Positions 24,912-37,000 of a DNA stretch of 64,000 nucleotides are shown piece by piece. The stretch comes from Apostichopus japonicus (Eukaryota; Echinodermata; Holothuroidea; Aspidochirotida; Stichopodidae): contig NC_092576.1 of the NCBI RefSeq assembly GCF_037975245.1, forward strand, positions 21,575,611 through 21,639,610, given 5' to 3'. Under the pieces are notes generated by a model that saw only the letters and a list, made by a program, of their open reading frames with translations, did no database searches and was not told the DNA's origin. Position 1 is the stretch's first letter; each line of letters begins with the position of its first letter. Position numbers and translations under genes: made by a program.

Positions 24912-27080
24912 AGTGTGTGCCAGTAGCGTTGGCATAGTGTGTGTCAGCAGCGTTGGCTTAGTGTGTGACAGCAGGGTTGGCTTAGTGTGTGTCAGCAGCG
25001 TTTGCTAAGTGTGTGTGCAGGGTTGGCTTAGTGTTTGTCAGCAGCGTATTGGCTTAGTGTGTGCCAGTAGCTTTGGCATAGTGTGTGTCAGCAGCGTTGG
25101 CTTATTGTGTGTCAACAGCGTTTGTTTTAGTGTGTGTGCAGTGCTTAGTGTGTGCCAGTAGCGTTGGCATAGTGTGTGTCAGCAGCGTTGGCTTAGTGTG
25201 TGACAGCAGGGTTGGCTTAGTGTGTGTCAGCAGCGTTTGCTAAGTGTGTGTGCAGGGTTGGCTTAGTGTGTGTCGGTAGGCGTTGGCTCAGTGTGTGTCA
25301 GCAGCGTTGGCTTAGTGTGTGTCAAGCAGGGTTGGCTTAGTGTTTGTCAGCAGCTTTTGGCTTAGTGTGTGCCAGTAGCTTTGGCATAGTGTGTGTCAGC
25401 AGCGATGGCTTAGTGTGTGTCAACAGCGTTGCTTTAGTGTGTTGCTGGTTTTGGCTTAGTGTGTTTCAGCAGGCGTTGGCTTAGTGTGTGTCAGCAGCGT
25501 TTGTTTAGTGTGTGTGTGCAGTGCTTAGTGTGTGCCAGTAGCGTTGGTATAATGTGTGTCAACAGCGTTGGCTTAGTGTGTGCCAGCAGGGTTGGCTTAG
25601 TGTGTGTCAGCAGCGTTTGTTTAGTGTGTGTGCAGTGCTTAGTGTGTGTGTGCAGCGTTGGCTTAGTGTTTGTCAGCAGCGTTTGTTTTAGTGTGTGCCA
25701 GTAGCTTTGGCATAGTGTGTGTCAGCAGCGTTGGCTTATTGTGTGTCAACAGCGTTTGTTTTAGTGTGTGTGCAGTGCTTAGTGTGTGCCAGTAGCGTTG
25801 GCATAGTGTGTGTCAGCAGCGTTGGCTTAGTGTGTGACAGCAGGGTTGGCTTAGTGTGTGTCAGCAGCGTTTGCTAAGTGTGTGTGCAGGGTTGGCTTAG
25901 TGTTTGTCAGCAGCGTATTGGCTTAGTGTGTGCCAGTAGCTTTGGCATAGTGTGTGTCAGCAGCGTTGGCTTATTGTGTGTCAACAGCGTTTGTTTTAGT
26001 GTGTGTGCAGTGCTTAGTGTGTGCCAGTAGCGTTGGCATAGTGTGTGTCAGCAGCGTTGGCTTAGTGTGTGACAGCAGGGTTGGCTTAGTGTGTGTCAGC
26101 AGCGTTTGCTAAGTGTGTGTGCAGGGTTGGCTTAGTGTGTGTCGGTAGGCGTTGGCTCAGTGTGTGTCAGCAGCGTTGGCTTAGTGTGTGTCAAGCAGGG
26201 TTGGCTTAGTGTTTGTCAGCAGCTTTTGGCTTAGTGTGTGCCAGTAGCTTTGGCATAGTGTGTGTCAGCAGCGATGGCTTAGTGTGTGTCAACAGCGTTG
26301 CTTTAGTGTGTTGCTGGTTTTGGCTTAGTGTGTTTCAGCAGGCGTTGGCTTAGTGTGTGTCAGCAGCGTTTGTTTAGTGTGTGTGTGCAGTGCTTAGTGT
26401 GTGCCAGTAGCGTTGGTATAATGTGTGTCAACAGCGTTGGCTTAGTGTGTGCCAGCAGGGTTGGCTTAGTGTGTGTCAGCAGCGTTTGTTTAGTGTGTGT
26501 GCAGTGCTTAGTGTGTGTGTGCAGCGTTGGCTTAGTGTTTGTCAGCAGCGTTTGTTTTAGTGTGTGCCAGTAGCTTTGGCATAGTGTGTGTCAGCAGCGT
26601 TGGCTTATTGTGTGTCAACAGCGTTTGTTTTAGTGTGTGTGCAGTGCTTAGTGTGTGCCAGTAGCGTTGGCATAGTGTGTGTCAGCAGCGTTGGCTTAGT
26701 GTGTGACAGCAGGGTTGGCTTAGTGTGTGTCAGCAGCGTTTGCTAAGTGTGTGTGCAGGGTTGGCTTAGTGTTTGTCAGCAGCGTATTTTGGCTTAGTGT
26801 GTGCCAGTAGCTTTGGCATAGTGTGTGTCAGCAGCGTTGGCTTATTGTGTGTCAACAGCGTTTGTTTTAGTGTGTGTGCAGTACTTAGTGTGTGCCAGTA
26901 GCGTTGGCATAGTGTGTGTCAGCAGCGTTGGCTTAGTGTGTGACAGCAGGGTTGGCTTAGTGTGTGTCAGCAGCGTTTGCTAAGTGTGTGTGCAGGGTTG
27001 GCTTAGTGTGTGTCGGTAGGCGTTGGCTTAGTGTGTGTCAGCAGCGTTGGCTTAGTGTGTGTCAAGCAGGGTTGGCTTAG
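24912..27080 (+). repeat. 869-bp higher-order repeat (about 2.5 copies)
   Basis: A marker word GCGTATTGGC occurs at about 25,044 and 25,913, and as GCGTATTTTGGC near 26,782. The 81-codon frames at 25,459 and 26,328 are identical. The constant offset is 869 bp. The third copy departs from the others beyond about 27,080. Confidence 0.8.
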
Positions 27081-28079
27081 TGTGTATCAGCATCGTTTGC
27101 TGAGTCTGTGTGTGTGCAGTGTTGGCTTATTGTTTGTGTGCAGCGTTGGTTTGGCTAAGTGTGTCAGCAGCGTTGGCTTAGTGTGTGTCAGCAGGGTTGG
27201 CTTAGTGTGTGTCAGCAGCGTTTGTTTAGTGTGTGTGCAGTGCTTAGTGTGTGTGTGCAGCGTTGGCTTAGTGTTTGTCAGTAGCGTTTGGCTTAGTGTG
27301 TGCCAGTAGCTTTGGCATAGTGTGTGCCAGTAGCGTTGGCATAGTGTGTGTCAGCAGCGTTGGCTTAGTGTGTGTCAGCAGCGTTGGCTTAGTGTGTGTC
27401 AGCATCGTTTGCTTAGTGTGTGTGTGTGCAGTGTTGGCTTATTGTTTGTGCGCAGTGTTGGTTTGGCTAAGTGTGTCAGCAGCGTTGGCTTAGTGTGTGT
27501 CAGCAGGGTTGGCTTAGTGTGTCAGCAGCGTTTGCTTAGAGTGTGTGCAGGGTTGGCTTAGTGTGTGTCGGTAGGCGTTGGCTTAGTGTGTGTCAGCAGC
27601 GTTAGCTAAGTGTGTGTCAGCAGCGTTGGCTCAGTTAGTGTCAGCAGTGTTGGTTTAGTGTGTGTCCCTAGCATTTGCTTAGTGTGTATCAGCATCGTTG
27701 GCTTAGGTGTGTTTCAGCAGGCGTTGGCCTAGTGTGTCAGCAGCGTTTGTTTTAGTGTATGTGCAGTGCTTAGTGTGTGCCAGTAGCATTGGCATAGTGT
27801 GTGTCAGCAGCGTTGGCTTAGTGTGTGACAGCAGGGTTGGCTTAGTGTGTGTCAGCAGCGTTTGCTTAGTGTGTGTCAGCAGGGTTGGCTTAGTGTGTGT
27901 CAGCAGCGTTTGTTTAGTGTGTGTGCAGTGCTTAGTGTGTGTGTGCAGCGTTGGCTTAGTGTTTGTCAGCAGCGTTTGGCTTAGTGTGTGCCAGTAGCTT
28001 TGGCATAGTGTGTGCCAGTAGCGTTGGCATAGTGTGTGTCAGCAGCGTTGGCTTAGTGTGTGTCAGCAGGGTTGGCTTA

Positions 28080-31000
28080 GTGTGTCAGCAGCGTTTGCTT
28101 AGAGTGTGTGCAGGGTTGGCTTAGTGTGTGTCGGTAGGCGTTGGCTTAGTGTGTGTCAGCAGCGTTAGCTAAGTGTGTGTCAGCAGCGTTGGCTCAGTTA
28201 GTGTCAGCAGTGTTGGTTTAGTGTGTGTCACTAGCATTTGCTTAGTGTGTGTCAGCATCGTTGGCTTAGGTGTGTTTCAGCAGGCGTTGGCCTAGTGTGT
28301 CGGCAGGGTTGGCTTAGTGTGTGTGTGCAGCGTTGGCTTAGTGTTTGTCAGCAGCGTTTGGCTTAGTGTGTGCCAGTAGCTTTGGCATAGTGTGTGTCAG
28401 CAGCGTTGGCTTAGAGTGTGTCAACAGCGTTCCTTTAGTGTGTTGCTGGTTTTGGCTTAGTGTGTTTCAGCAGGCGTTGGCTTAGTGTGTGTCAGCAGCG
28501 TTTGTTTTAGTGTATGTGCAGTGCTTAGTGTGTGCCAGTAGCGTTGGCCTAGTGTGTGTCAGCAGCGTTGGCTTAGTGTGTGTCAGCAGGGTTGGCTTAG
28601 TGTGTGTCAGCAGCGTTTGTTTAGTGTGTGTGTGTGCAGTGCTTGGATTAGTGTGTGTCACTAGCATTTGCTTAGTGTGTGTCAGCATCGTTTGCTTAGT
28701 GTGTGTGTGTGTTCAGTGTTGGCTTTTTGTTTGTGCGCAGCGTTGGTTTGGCTAAGTGTGTCAGCAGCGTTGGCTTAGTGTGTGTCAGCAGGGTTGGCTT
28801 AGTGTGTGTCAGCAGCGTTTGTTTAGTGTGTGTGCAGTGCTTAGTGTGTGTGCAGCGTTGGCTTAGTGTTTGTCAGCAGCGTTGGCTTAGTGTGTGTCAG
28901 CAGGGTTGGCTTAGTGTGTGTCAGCAGCGTTTGCTAATTGTGTGTCAGCAGCGTTGGCTCAGTTAGTGTCAGCAGTGTTGGATTAGTGTGTGTCACTAGC
29001 ATTTGCTTAGTGTGTGTCAGCATTATTGGCTTAGATGTGTTTCAGCAGGCGTTGGCCTAGTGTGTCAGCAACGTTGGCTTATTGTGTGTCGGTAGGCGTT
29101 GGTTTAAATGGGTGGCAGGCGTTGGCTGTGTGTGTGTGTGCAGCGTTTATCTTAGTGTGTCAATTGCGTTGGCTTAGTGTGTGTTAGTCTGTGGCTTAGT
29201 TTGGGTAAGTGTGCCTGTGTGAGTGCAGCGTTTGGCTTAGTGTGTGTGTAGGGTTGGCTTAGTGTGTGTCAGCAGCGTTTGCTAAGTGTGTGTGTCTGCA
29301 GCGCTGGCTTTGTGTGCAGGGTTGGCTTAGTGTGTGTGTGCAGCGTTGGCTTTGTGTTTGTGTGCAGCCTTGGCTTTAGTGTGTGTCAGCAGCGTTGGCT
29401 TAGTGTGTGTCAGTAGCGTTTGCTTAGTGTGTGTCAGCAGCGTTGGCTTATTTTGTTTCAGCAGCGTTGGTTTAGTGTGTCGGCAGGCGTTGGCTTAGTT
29501 TGTCGGCAGGCGTTGGCTTAGTGTGTGTGAGCAGCCTTTATCTTAGTATGTGGCAGCAGTGTTGGCTTAGTGTTTGTCAGCAGCGCTGGCTTAGTTTGTG
29601 TCAGCTGCCTTGGTTTAGTGTGTGTCAGCAGCGTTGGCTTAGTTTGCGTCAGCAGCGTTGGTCTAGTGTGTGTCAGCAGGCGTTGGTTAAGTGTGTTGCA
29701 CGCGTTGGTTTAGTGTGTGGCAAGCGTTGGCTTCTTGTGTGTGTCAGCAGGCGTTGGTTAAGTGTGTTGCACGCGTTGGTTTAGTGTGTGGCAAGCGTTG
29801 GCTTCTTGTGTGTCAGCAGTGTTGGCTTAATGTTCGAGCAGCGTTGGCTTATTGTGTGTCGGTAGGCGTTGGTTAAATGGGTGGCAGGCGTTGGCTGTGT
29901 GTGTGTGCAGCGTTTATCTTAAGTGTGTCACCTGCGTTGGCTTAGTCTGTGTCAGCAGCGTTGGGTAAGTGTGTGTCGGATGGCGTTGGCTTATTTTGTT
30001 TCAGCAGCGTTGGCTTAGTGTATGTCGGCAGCGTTGGCTTAGTTTGTGTCAGCAGCGTTGTTATAGTGTGTGTCGGATGGCGTTGGTTTAGTGTGTGGCA
30101 GGCGTTGGCTTATTGTGTCACCAGCGTTGGCTTAATGTGTGTCAGCAGCGTTCGCTTAGTGTGTCAGCAGACGTTGGTTTAGAGTGTGTAGCAGGCGATG
30201 GCTTAGTGTGTGTGTGTGCAGCGTTTATGTTAGTGTGTCAGCAGCGTTGGTTAAGTGTGTGGCAAGCGTTGGCTTAGTGTGTGTCAGCAGCGTTGGCTTA
30301 GTGTGTCGGCAGGCGTTGGGTAAAAGTGTGGCAGGCGTCGACTGTGTGTGTGCAGCCTTTATCTTAGTGTGTCAGCAGCGTTGGCTCAGTGTGTGTCAGC
30401 AGCGTTGGCTTAGTGTTGGCTTAGTGTGTGTCAGCAGCATTGGCTTAGTGTGTCAGCAGCAATTGGCTTAGTGTGTCGGCAGGCGTTGGGTAAAAGTGTG
30501 GCAGGCGTTGACTGTGTGTGCAGCCTTTATCTTAGTGTGTCAGCAACGTTGGTTAGTGTGTGTCAGCAGCGTTGTCTAAGTGTGTGTCAGCAGCGTTTGG
30601 CTTAGTGTGTGTTCAGCGTTAACTTAGTGTGTGTCAGCAGCGGTGACTTAATGTGTGTCAGCAGCGTTGGCCTTTTGTGTCAGCAGTGTTGGCTTAGTGT
30701 GTGTGTCAGCAGCGTTGGCTAAGTGTGTGTCGGCAGCGTTGGCATTTTGTGTGCAGCGTTGGTTAAGTGTTAGTGTATGTGTGAAGCCTTGGCTTAGTGT
30801 GTGTCAGCAGCGTTGGCTTAGTGTGAATATGCAGCGTTTGGCTTAGTTTGTGTCAGCAATGTGTTGGTTTAGTGTGTGTGGCCGGCGTTGGCTTAGTGTG
30901 TCAGCAGCGTTGGCCTTATGTGTAACAGCAGTGCTGGCTTAGTGTGTGTCAGCAGCGTTTGGTTTAGTGTGTGTCAGCAGCGTTGGCTTAATGTGTGTCA

Positions 31001-34000
31001 GCAGTGTTGGCTTAGTTTGTGTCAGCAATGTGTTGGTTTAGTGTGTGTGGCCGGCGTTGGCTTAGTGTGTCAGCAGCGTTGGTCTTATGTGTAACAGCAG
31101 TGCTGGCTTAGTGTGTGTCAGCAACGTTGGCTTAGTGTGTGTCAACAGCGTTCCTTTAGTATGTTGCTGGTTTTGGCTTAGTGTGTTTCAGCAGGCGTTG
31201 GCTTAGTGTGTGTCAGAAGCGTTTGTTTTAGTGTATGTGCAGTGCTTAGTGTGTGCCAGTAGCGTTGGCATAGTGTGTGTGTGCAGCGTTGGCTTAGTGT
31301 TTGTCAGCAGCGTTTGGCTTAGTGTGTCAGCAGCGTTGGCTCAGTTTGTGTCAGCAGTGTTGGATTAGTGTGTGTCACTAGCATTTGCTTAGTGTGTGTC
31401 AGCATCGTTTTCTTAGTGTGTGTGTGTGCAGTGTTGGCTTTTTGTTTGTGCGCAGCGTTGGTTTGGCTAAGTGTGTCAGCAGCGTTGGCTTAGTGTGTGT
31501 CAGCAGGGTTGGCTTAGTGTGTGTCAGCAGCGTTTGTTTAGTGTGTGTGCAGTGCTTAGTGTGTGTGTGCAGCGTTGGCTTAGTGTTTGTCAGCAGCGTT
31601 TGGCTTAGTGTGTGCCAGTAGCTTTGGCATAGTGTGTGCCAGTAGCGTTGGCATAGTGTGTGTCAGCAGCGTTGGCTTAGTGTGTGTCAGCAGGGTTGGC
31701 TTAGTGTGTCAGCAGCGTTTGCTTAGAGTGTGTGCAGGGTTGGCTTAGTGTGTGTCGGTAGGCGTTGGCTTAGTGTGTGTCAGCAGCGTTAGCTAAGTGT
31801 GTGTCAGCAGCGTTGGCTCAGTTAGTGTCAGCAGTGTTGGTTTAGTGTGTGTCACTAGCATTTGCTTAGTGTGTGTCAGCATCGTTGGCTTAGGTGTGTT
31901 TCAGCAGGCGTTGGCCTAGTGTGTCGGCAGGGTTGGCTTAGTGTGTGTGTGCAGCGTTGGCTTAGTGTTTGTCAGCAGCGTTTGGCTTAGTGTGTGCCAG
32001 TAGCTTTGGCATAGTGTGTGTCAGCAGCGTTGGCTTAGTGTGTGTCAACAGCGTTCCTTTAGTGTGTTGCTGGTTTTGGCTTAGTGTGTTTCAGCAGGCG
32101 TTGGCTTAGTGTGTGTCAGCAGAGTTTGTTTTAGTGTATGTGCAGTGCTTAGTGTGTGCCAGTAGCGTTGGCCTAGTGTGTGTCAGCAGCGTTGGCTTAG
32201 TGTGTGTCAGCAGGGTTGGCTTAGTGTGTGTCAGCAGCGTTTGTTTAGTGTGTGTGTGTGCAGTGCTTGGATTAGTGTGTGTCACTAGCATTTGCTTAGT
32301 GTGTGTCAGCATCGTTTGCTTAGTGTGTGTGTGTGTTCAGTGTTGGCTTTTTGTTTGTGCGCAGCGTTGGTTTGGCTAAGTGTGTCAGCAGCGTTGGCTT
32401 AGTGTGTGTCAGCAGGGTTGGCTTAGTGTCAGCAGCGTTTGTTTAGTGTGTGTGCAGTGCTTAGTGTGTGTGCAGCGTTGGCTTAGTGTTTGTCAGCAGC
32501 GTTGGCTTAGTGTGTGTCAGCAGGGTTGGCTTAGTGTGTGCCAGTAGCTTTGGCATAGTGTGTGCCAGTAGCGTTGGCATAGTGTGTGTCAGCATCGTTG
32601 GCATAGTGTGTGTCAGCAGCGTTGGCTTAGTGTGTGTCAGCAGGGTTGGCTTAGTGTGTCAGCAGCGTTTGCTTAGAGTGTGTGCAGGGTTGGCTTAGTG
32701 TGTGTCGGTAGGCGTTGGCTTAGTGTGTGTCAGCAGCGTTAGCTAAGTGTGTGTCAGCAGCGTTGGCTCAGTTAGTGTCAGCAGTGTTGGTTTAGTGTGT
32801 GTCACTAGCATTTGCTTAGTGTGTGTCAGCAGCGTTTGCTTAGAGTGTGTGCAGGGTTGGCTTAGTGTGTGTCGGTAGGCGTTGGCTTAGTGTGTGTCAG
32901 CAGCGTTAGCTAAGTGTGTGTCAGCAGCGTTGGCTCAGTTAGTGTCAGCAGTGTTGGTTTAGTGTGTGTCACTAGCATTTGCTTAGTGTGTGTCAGCATC
33001 GTTGGCTTAGGTGTGTTTCAGCAGGCGTTGGCCTAGTGTGTCGGCAGGGTTGGCTTAGTGTGTGTGTGCAGCGTTGGCTTAGTGTTTGTCAGCAGCGTTT
33101 GGCTTAGTGTGTGCCAGTAGCTTTGGCATAGTGTGTGTCAGCAGCGTTGGCTTAGTGTGTGTCAACAGCGTTCCTTTTGTGTGTTGCTGGTTTTGGCTTA
33201 GTGTGTTTCAGCAGGCGTTGGCTTAGTGTGTGTCAGCAGCGTTTGTTTTAGTGTATGTGCAGTGCTTAGTGTGTGCCAGTAGCGTTGGCCTAGTGTGTGT
33301 CAGCAGCGTTGGCTTAGTGTGTGTCAGCAGGGTTGGCTTAGTGTGTGTCAGCAGCGTTTGTTTAGTGTGTGTGTGTGCAGTGCTTGGATTAGTGTGTGTC
33401 ACTAGCATTTGCTTAGTGTGTGTCAGCATCGTTTGCTTAGTGTGTGTGTGTGTTCAGTGTTGGCTTTTTGTTTGTGCGCAGCGTTGGTTTGGCTAAGTGT
33501 GTCAGCAGCGTTGGCTTAGTGTGTGTCAGCAGGGTTGGCTTAGTGTGTGTCAGCAGCGTTTGTTTAGTGTGTGTGCAGTGCTTAGTGTGTGTGCAGCGTT
33601 GGCTTAGTGTTTGTCAGCAGCGTTGGCTTAGTGTGTGTCAGCAGGGTTGGCTTAGTGTGTGTCAGCAGCGTTTGCTAATTGTGTGTCAGCAGCGTTGGCT
33701 CAGTTAGTGTCAGCAGTGTTGGATTAGTGTGTGTCACTAGCATTTGCTTAGTGTGTGTCAGCATTATTGGCTTAGATGTGTTTCAGCAGGCGTTGGCCTA
33801 GTGTGTCAGCAACGTTGGCTTATTGTGTGTCGGTAGGCGTTGGTTTAAATGGGTGGCAGGCGTTGGCTGTGTGTGTGTGTGCAGCGTTTATCTTAGTGTG
33901 TCAATTGCGTTGGCTTAGTGTGTGTTAGTCTGTGGCTTAGTTTGGGTAAGTGTGCCTGTGTGAGTGCAGCGTTTGGCTTAGTGTGTGTGTAGGGTTGGCT

Positions 34001-37000
34001 TAGTGTGTGTCAGCAGCGTTTGCTAAGTGTGTGTGTCTGCAGCGCTGGCTTTGTGTGCAGGGTTGGCTTAGTGTGTGTGTGCAGCGTTGGCTTTGTGTTT
34101 GTGTGCAGCCTTGGCTTTAGTGTGTGTCAGCAGCGTTGGCTTAGTGTGTGTCAGTAGCGTTTGCTTAGTGTGTGTCAGCAGCGTTGGCTTATTTTGTTTC
34201 AGCAGCGTTGGTTTAGTGTGTCGGCAGGCGTTGGCTTAGTTTGTCGGCAGGCGTTGGCTTAGTGTGTGTGAGCAGCCTTTATCTTAGTATGTGGCAGCAG
34301 TGTTGGCTTAGTGTTTGTCAGCAGCGCTGGCTTAGTTTGTGTCAGCTGCCTTGGTTTAGTGTGTGTCAGCAGCGTTGGCTTAGTTTGCGTCAGCAGCGTT
34401 GGTCTAGTGTGTGTCAGCAGGCGTTGGTTAAGTGTGTTGCACGCGTTGGTTTAGTGTGTGGCAAGCGTTGGCTTCTTGTGTGTGTCAGCAGGCGTTGGTT
34501 AAGTGTGTTGCACGCGTTGGTTTAGTGTGTGGCAAGCGTTGGCTTCTTGTGTGTCAGCAGTGTTGGCTTAATGTTCGAGCAGCGTTGGCTTATTGTGTGT
34601 CGGTAGGCGTTGGTTAAATGGGTGGCAGGCGTTGGCTGTGTGTGTGTGCAGCGTTTATCTTAAGTGTGTCACCTGCGTTGGCTTAGTCTGTGTCAGCAGC
34701 GTTGGGTAAGTGTGTGTCGGATGGCGTTGGCTTATTTTGTTTCAGCAGCGTTGGCTTAGTGTATGTCGGCAGCGTTGGCTTAGTTTGTGTCAGCAGCGTT
34801 GTTATAGTGTGTGTCGGATGGCGTTGGTTTAGTGTGTGGCAGGCGTTGGCTTATTGTGTCACCAGCGTTGGCTTAATGTGTGTCAGCAGCGTTCGCTTAG
34901 TGTGTCAGCAGACGTTGGTTTAGAGTGTGTAGCAGGCGATGGCTTAGTGTGTGTGTGTGCAGCGTTTATGTTAGTGTGTCAGCAGCGTTGGTTAAGTGTG
35001 TGGCAAGCGTTGGCTTAGTGTGTGTCAGCAGCGTTGGCTTAGTGTGTCGGCAGGCGTTGGGTAAAAGTGTGGCAGGCGTCGACTGTGTGTGTGCAGCCTT
35101 TATCTTAGTGTGTCAGCAGCGTTGGCTCAGTGTGTGTCAGCAGCGTTGGCTTAGTGTTGGCTTAGTGTGTGTCAGCAGCATTGGCTTAGTGTGTCAGCAG
35201 CAATTGGCTTAGTGTGTCGGCAGGCGTTGGGTAAAAGTGTGGCAGGCGTTGACTGTGTGTGCAGCCTTTATCTTAGTGTGTCAGCAACGTTGGTTAGTGT
35301 GTGTCAGCAGCGTTGTCTAAGTGTGTGTCAGCAGCGTTTGGCTTAGTGTGTGTTCAGCGTTAACTTAGTGTGTGTCAGCAGCGGTGACTTAATGTGTGTC
35401 AGCAGCGTTGGCCTTTTGTGTCAGCAGTGTTGGCTTAGTGTGTGTGTCAGCAGCGTTGGCTAAGTGTGTGTCGGCAGCGTTGGCATTTTGTGTGCAGCGT
35501 TGGTTAAGTGTTAGTGTATGTGTGAAGCCTTGGCTTAGTGTGTGTCAGCAGCGTTGGCTTAGTGTGAATATGCAGCGTTTGGCTTAGTTTGTGTCAGCAA
35601 TGTGTTGGTTTAGTGTGTGTGGCCGGCGTTGGCTTAGTGTGTCAGCAGCGTTGGCCTTATGTGTAACAGCAGTGCTGGCTTAGTGTGTGTCAGCAGCGTT
35701 TGGTTTAGTGTGTGTCAGCAGCGTTGGCTTAATGTGTGTCAGCAGTGTTGGCTTAGTTTGTGTCAGCAATGTGTTGGTTTAGTGTGTGTGGCCGGCGTTG
35801 GCTTAGTGTGTCAGCAGCGTTGGTCTTATGTGTAACAGCAGTGCTGGCTTAGTGTGTGTCAGCAACGTTGGCTTAGTGTGTGTCAACAGCGTTCCTTTAG
35901 TATGTTGCTGGTTTTGGCTTAGTGTGTTTCAGCAGGCGTTGGCTTAGTGTGTGTCAGAAGCGTTTGTTTTAGTGTATGTGCAGTGCTTAGTGTGTGCCAG
36001 TAGCGTTGGCATAGTGTGTGTGTGCAGCGTTGGCTTAGTGTTTGTCAGCAGCGTTTGGCTTAGTGTGTCAGCAGCGTTGGCTCAGTTTGTGTCAGCAGTG
36101 TTGGATTAGTGTGTGTCACTAGCATTTGCTTAGTGTGTGTCAGCATCGTTTTCTTAGTGTGTGTGTGTGCAGTGTTGGCTTTTTGTTTGTGCGCAGCGTT
36201 GGTTTGGCTAAGTGTGTCAGCAGCGTTGGCTTAGTGTGTGTCAGCAGGGTTGGCTTAGTGTGTGTCAGCAGCGTTTGTTTAGTGTGTGTGCAGTGCTTAG
36301 TGTGTGTGTGCAGCGTTGGCTTAGTGTTTGTCAGCAGCGTTTGGCTTAGTGTGTGCCAGTAGCTTTGGCATAGTGTGTGCCAGTAGCGTTGGCATAGTGT
36401 GTGTCAGCAGCGTTGGCTTAGTGTGTGTCAGCAGGGTTGGCTTAGTGTGTCAGCAGCGTTTGCTTAGAGTGTGTGCAGGGTTGGCTTAGTGTGTGTCGGT
36501 AGGCGTTGGCTTAGTGTGTGTCAGCAGCGTTAGCTAAGTGTGTGTCAGCAGCGTTGGCTCAGTTAGTGTCAGCAGTGTTGGTTTAGTGTGTGTCACTAGC
36601 ATTTGCTTAGTGTGTGTCAGCATCGTTGGCTTAGGTGTGTTTCAGCAGGCGTTGGCCTAGTGTGTCGGCAGGGTTGGCTTAGTGTGTGTGTGCAGCGTTG
36701 GCTTAGTGTTTGTCAGCAGCGTTTGGCTTAGTGTGTGCCAGTAGCTTTGGCATAGTGTGTGTCAGCAGCGTTGGCTTAGTGTGTGTCAACAGCGTTCCTT
36801 TAGTGTGTTGCTGGTTTTGGCTTAGTGTGTTTCAGCAGGCGTTGGCTTAGTGTGTGTCAGCAGAGTTTGTTTTAGTGTATGTGCAGTGCTTAGTGTGTGC
36901 CAGTAGCGTTGGCCTAGTGTGTGTCAGCAGCGTTGGCTTAGTGTGTGTCAGCAGGGTTGGCTTAGTGTGTGTCAGCAGCGTTTGTTTAGTGTGTGTGTGT

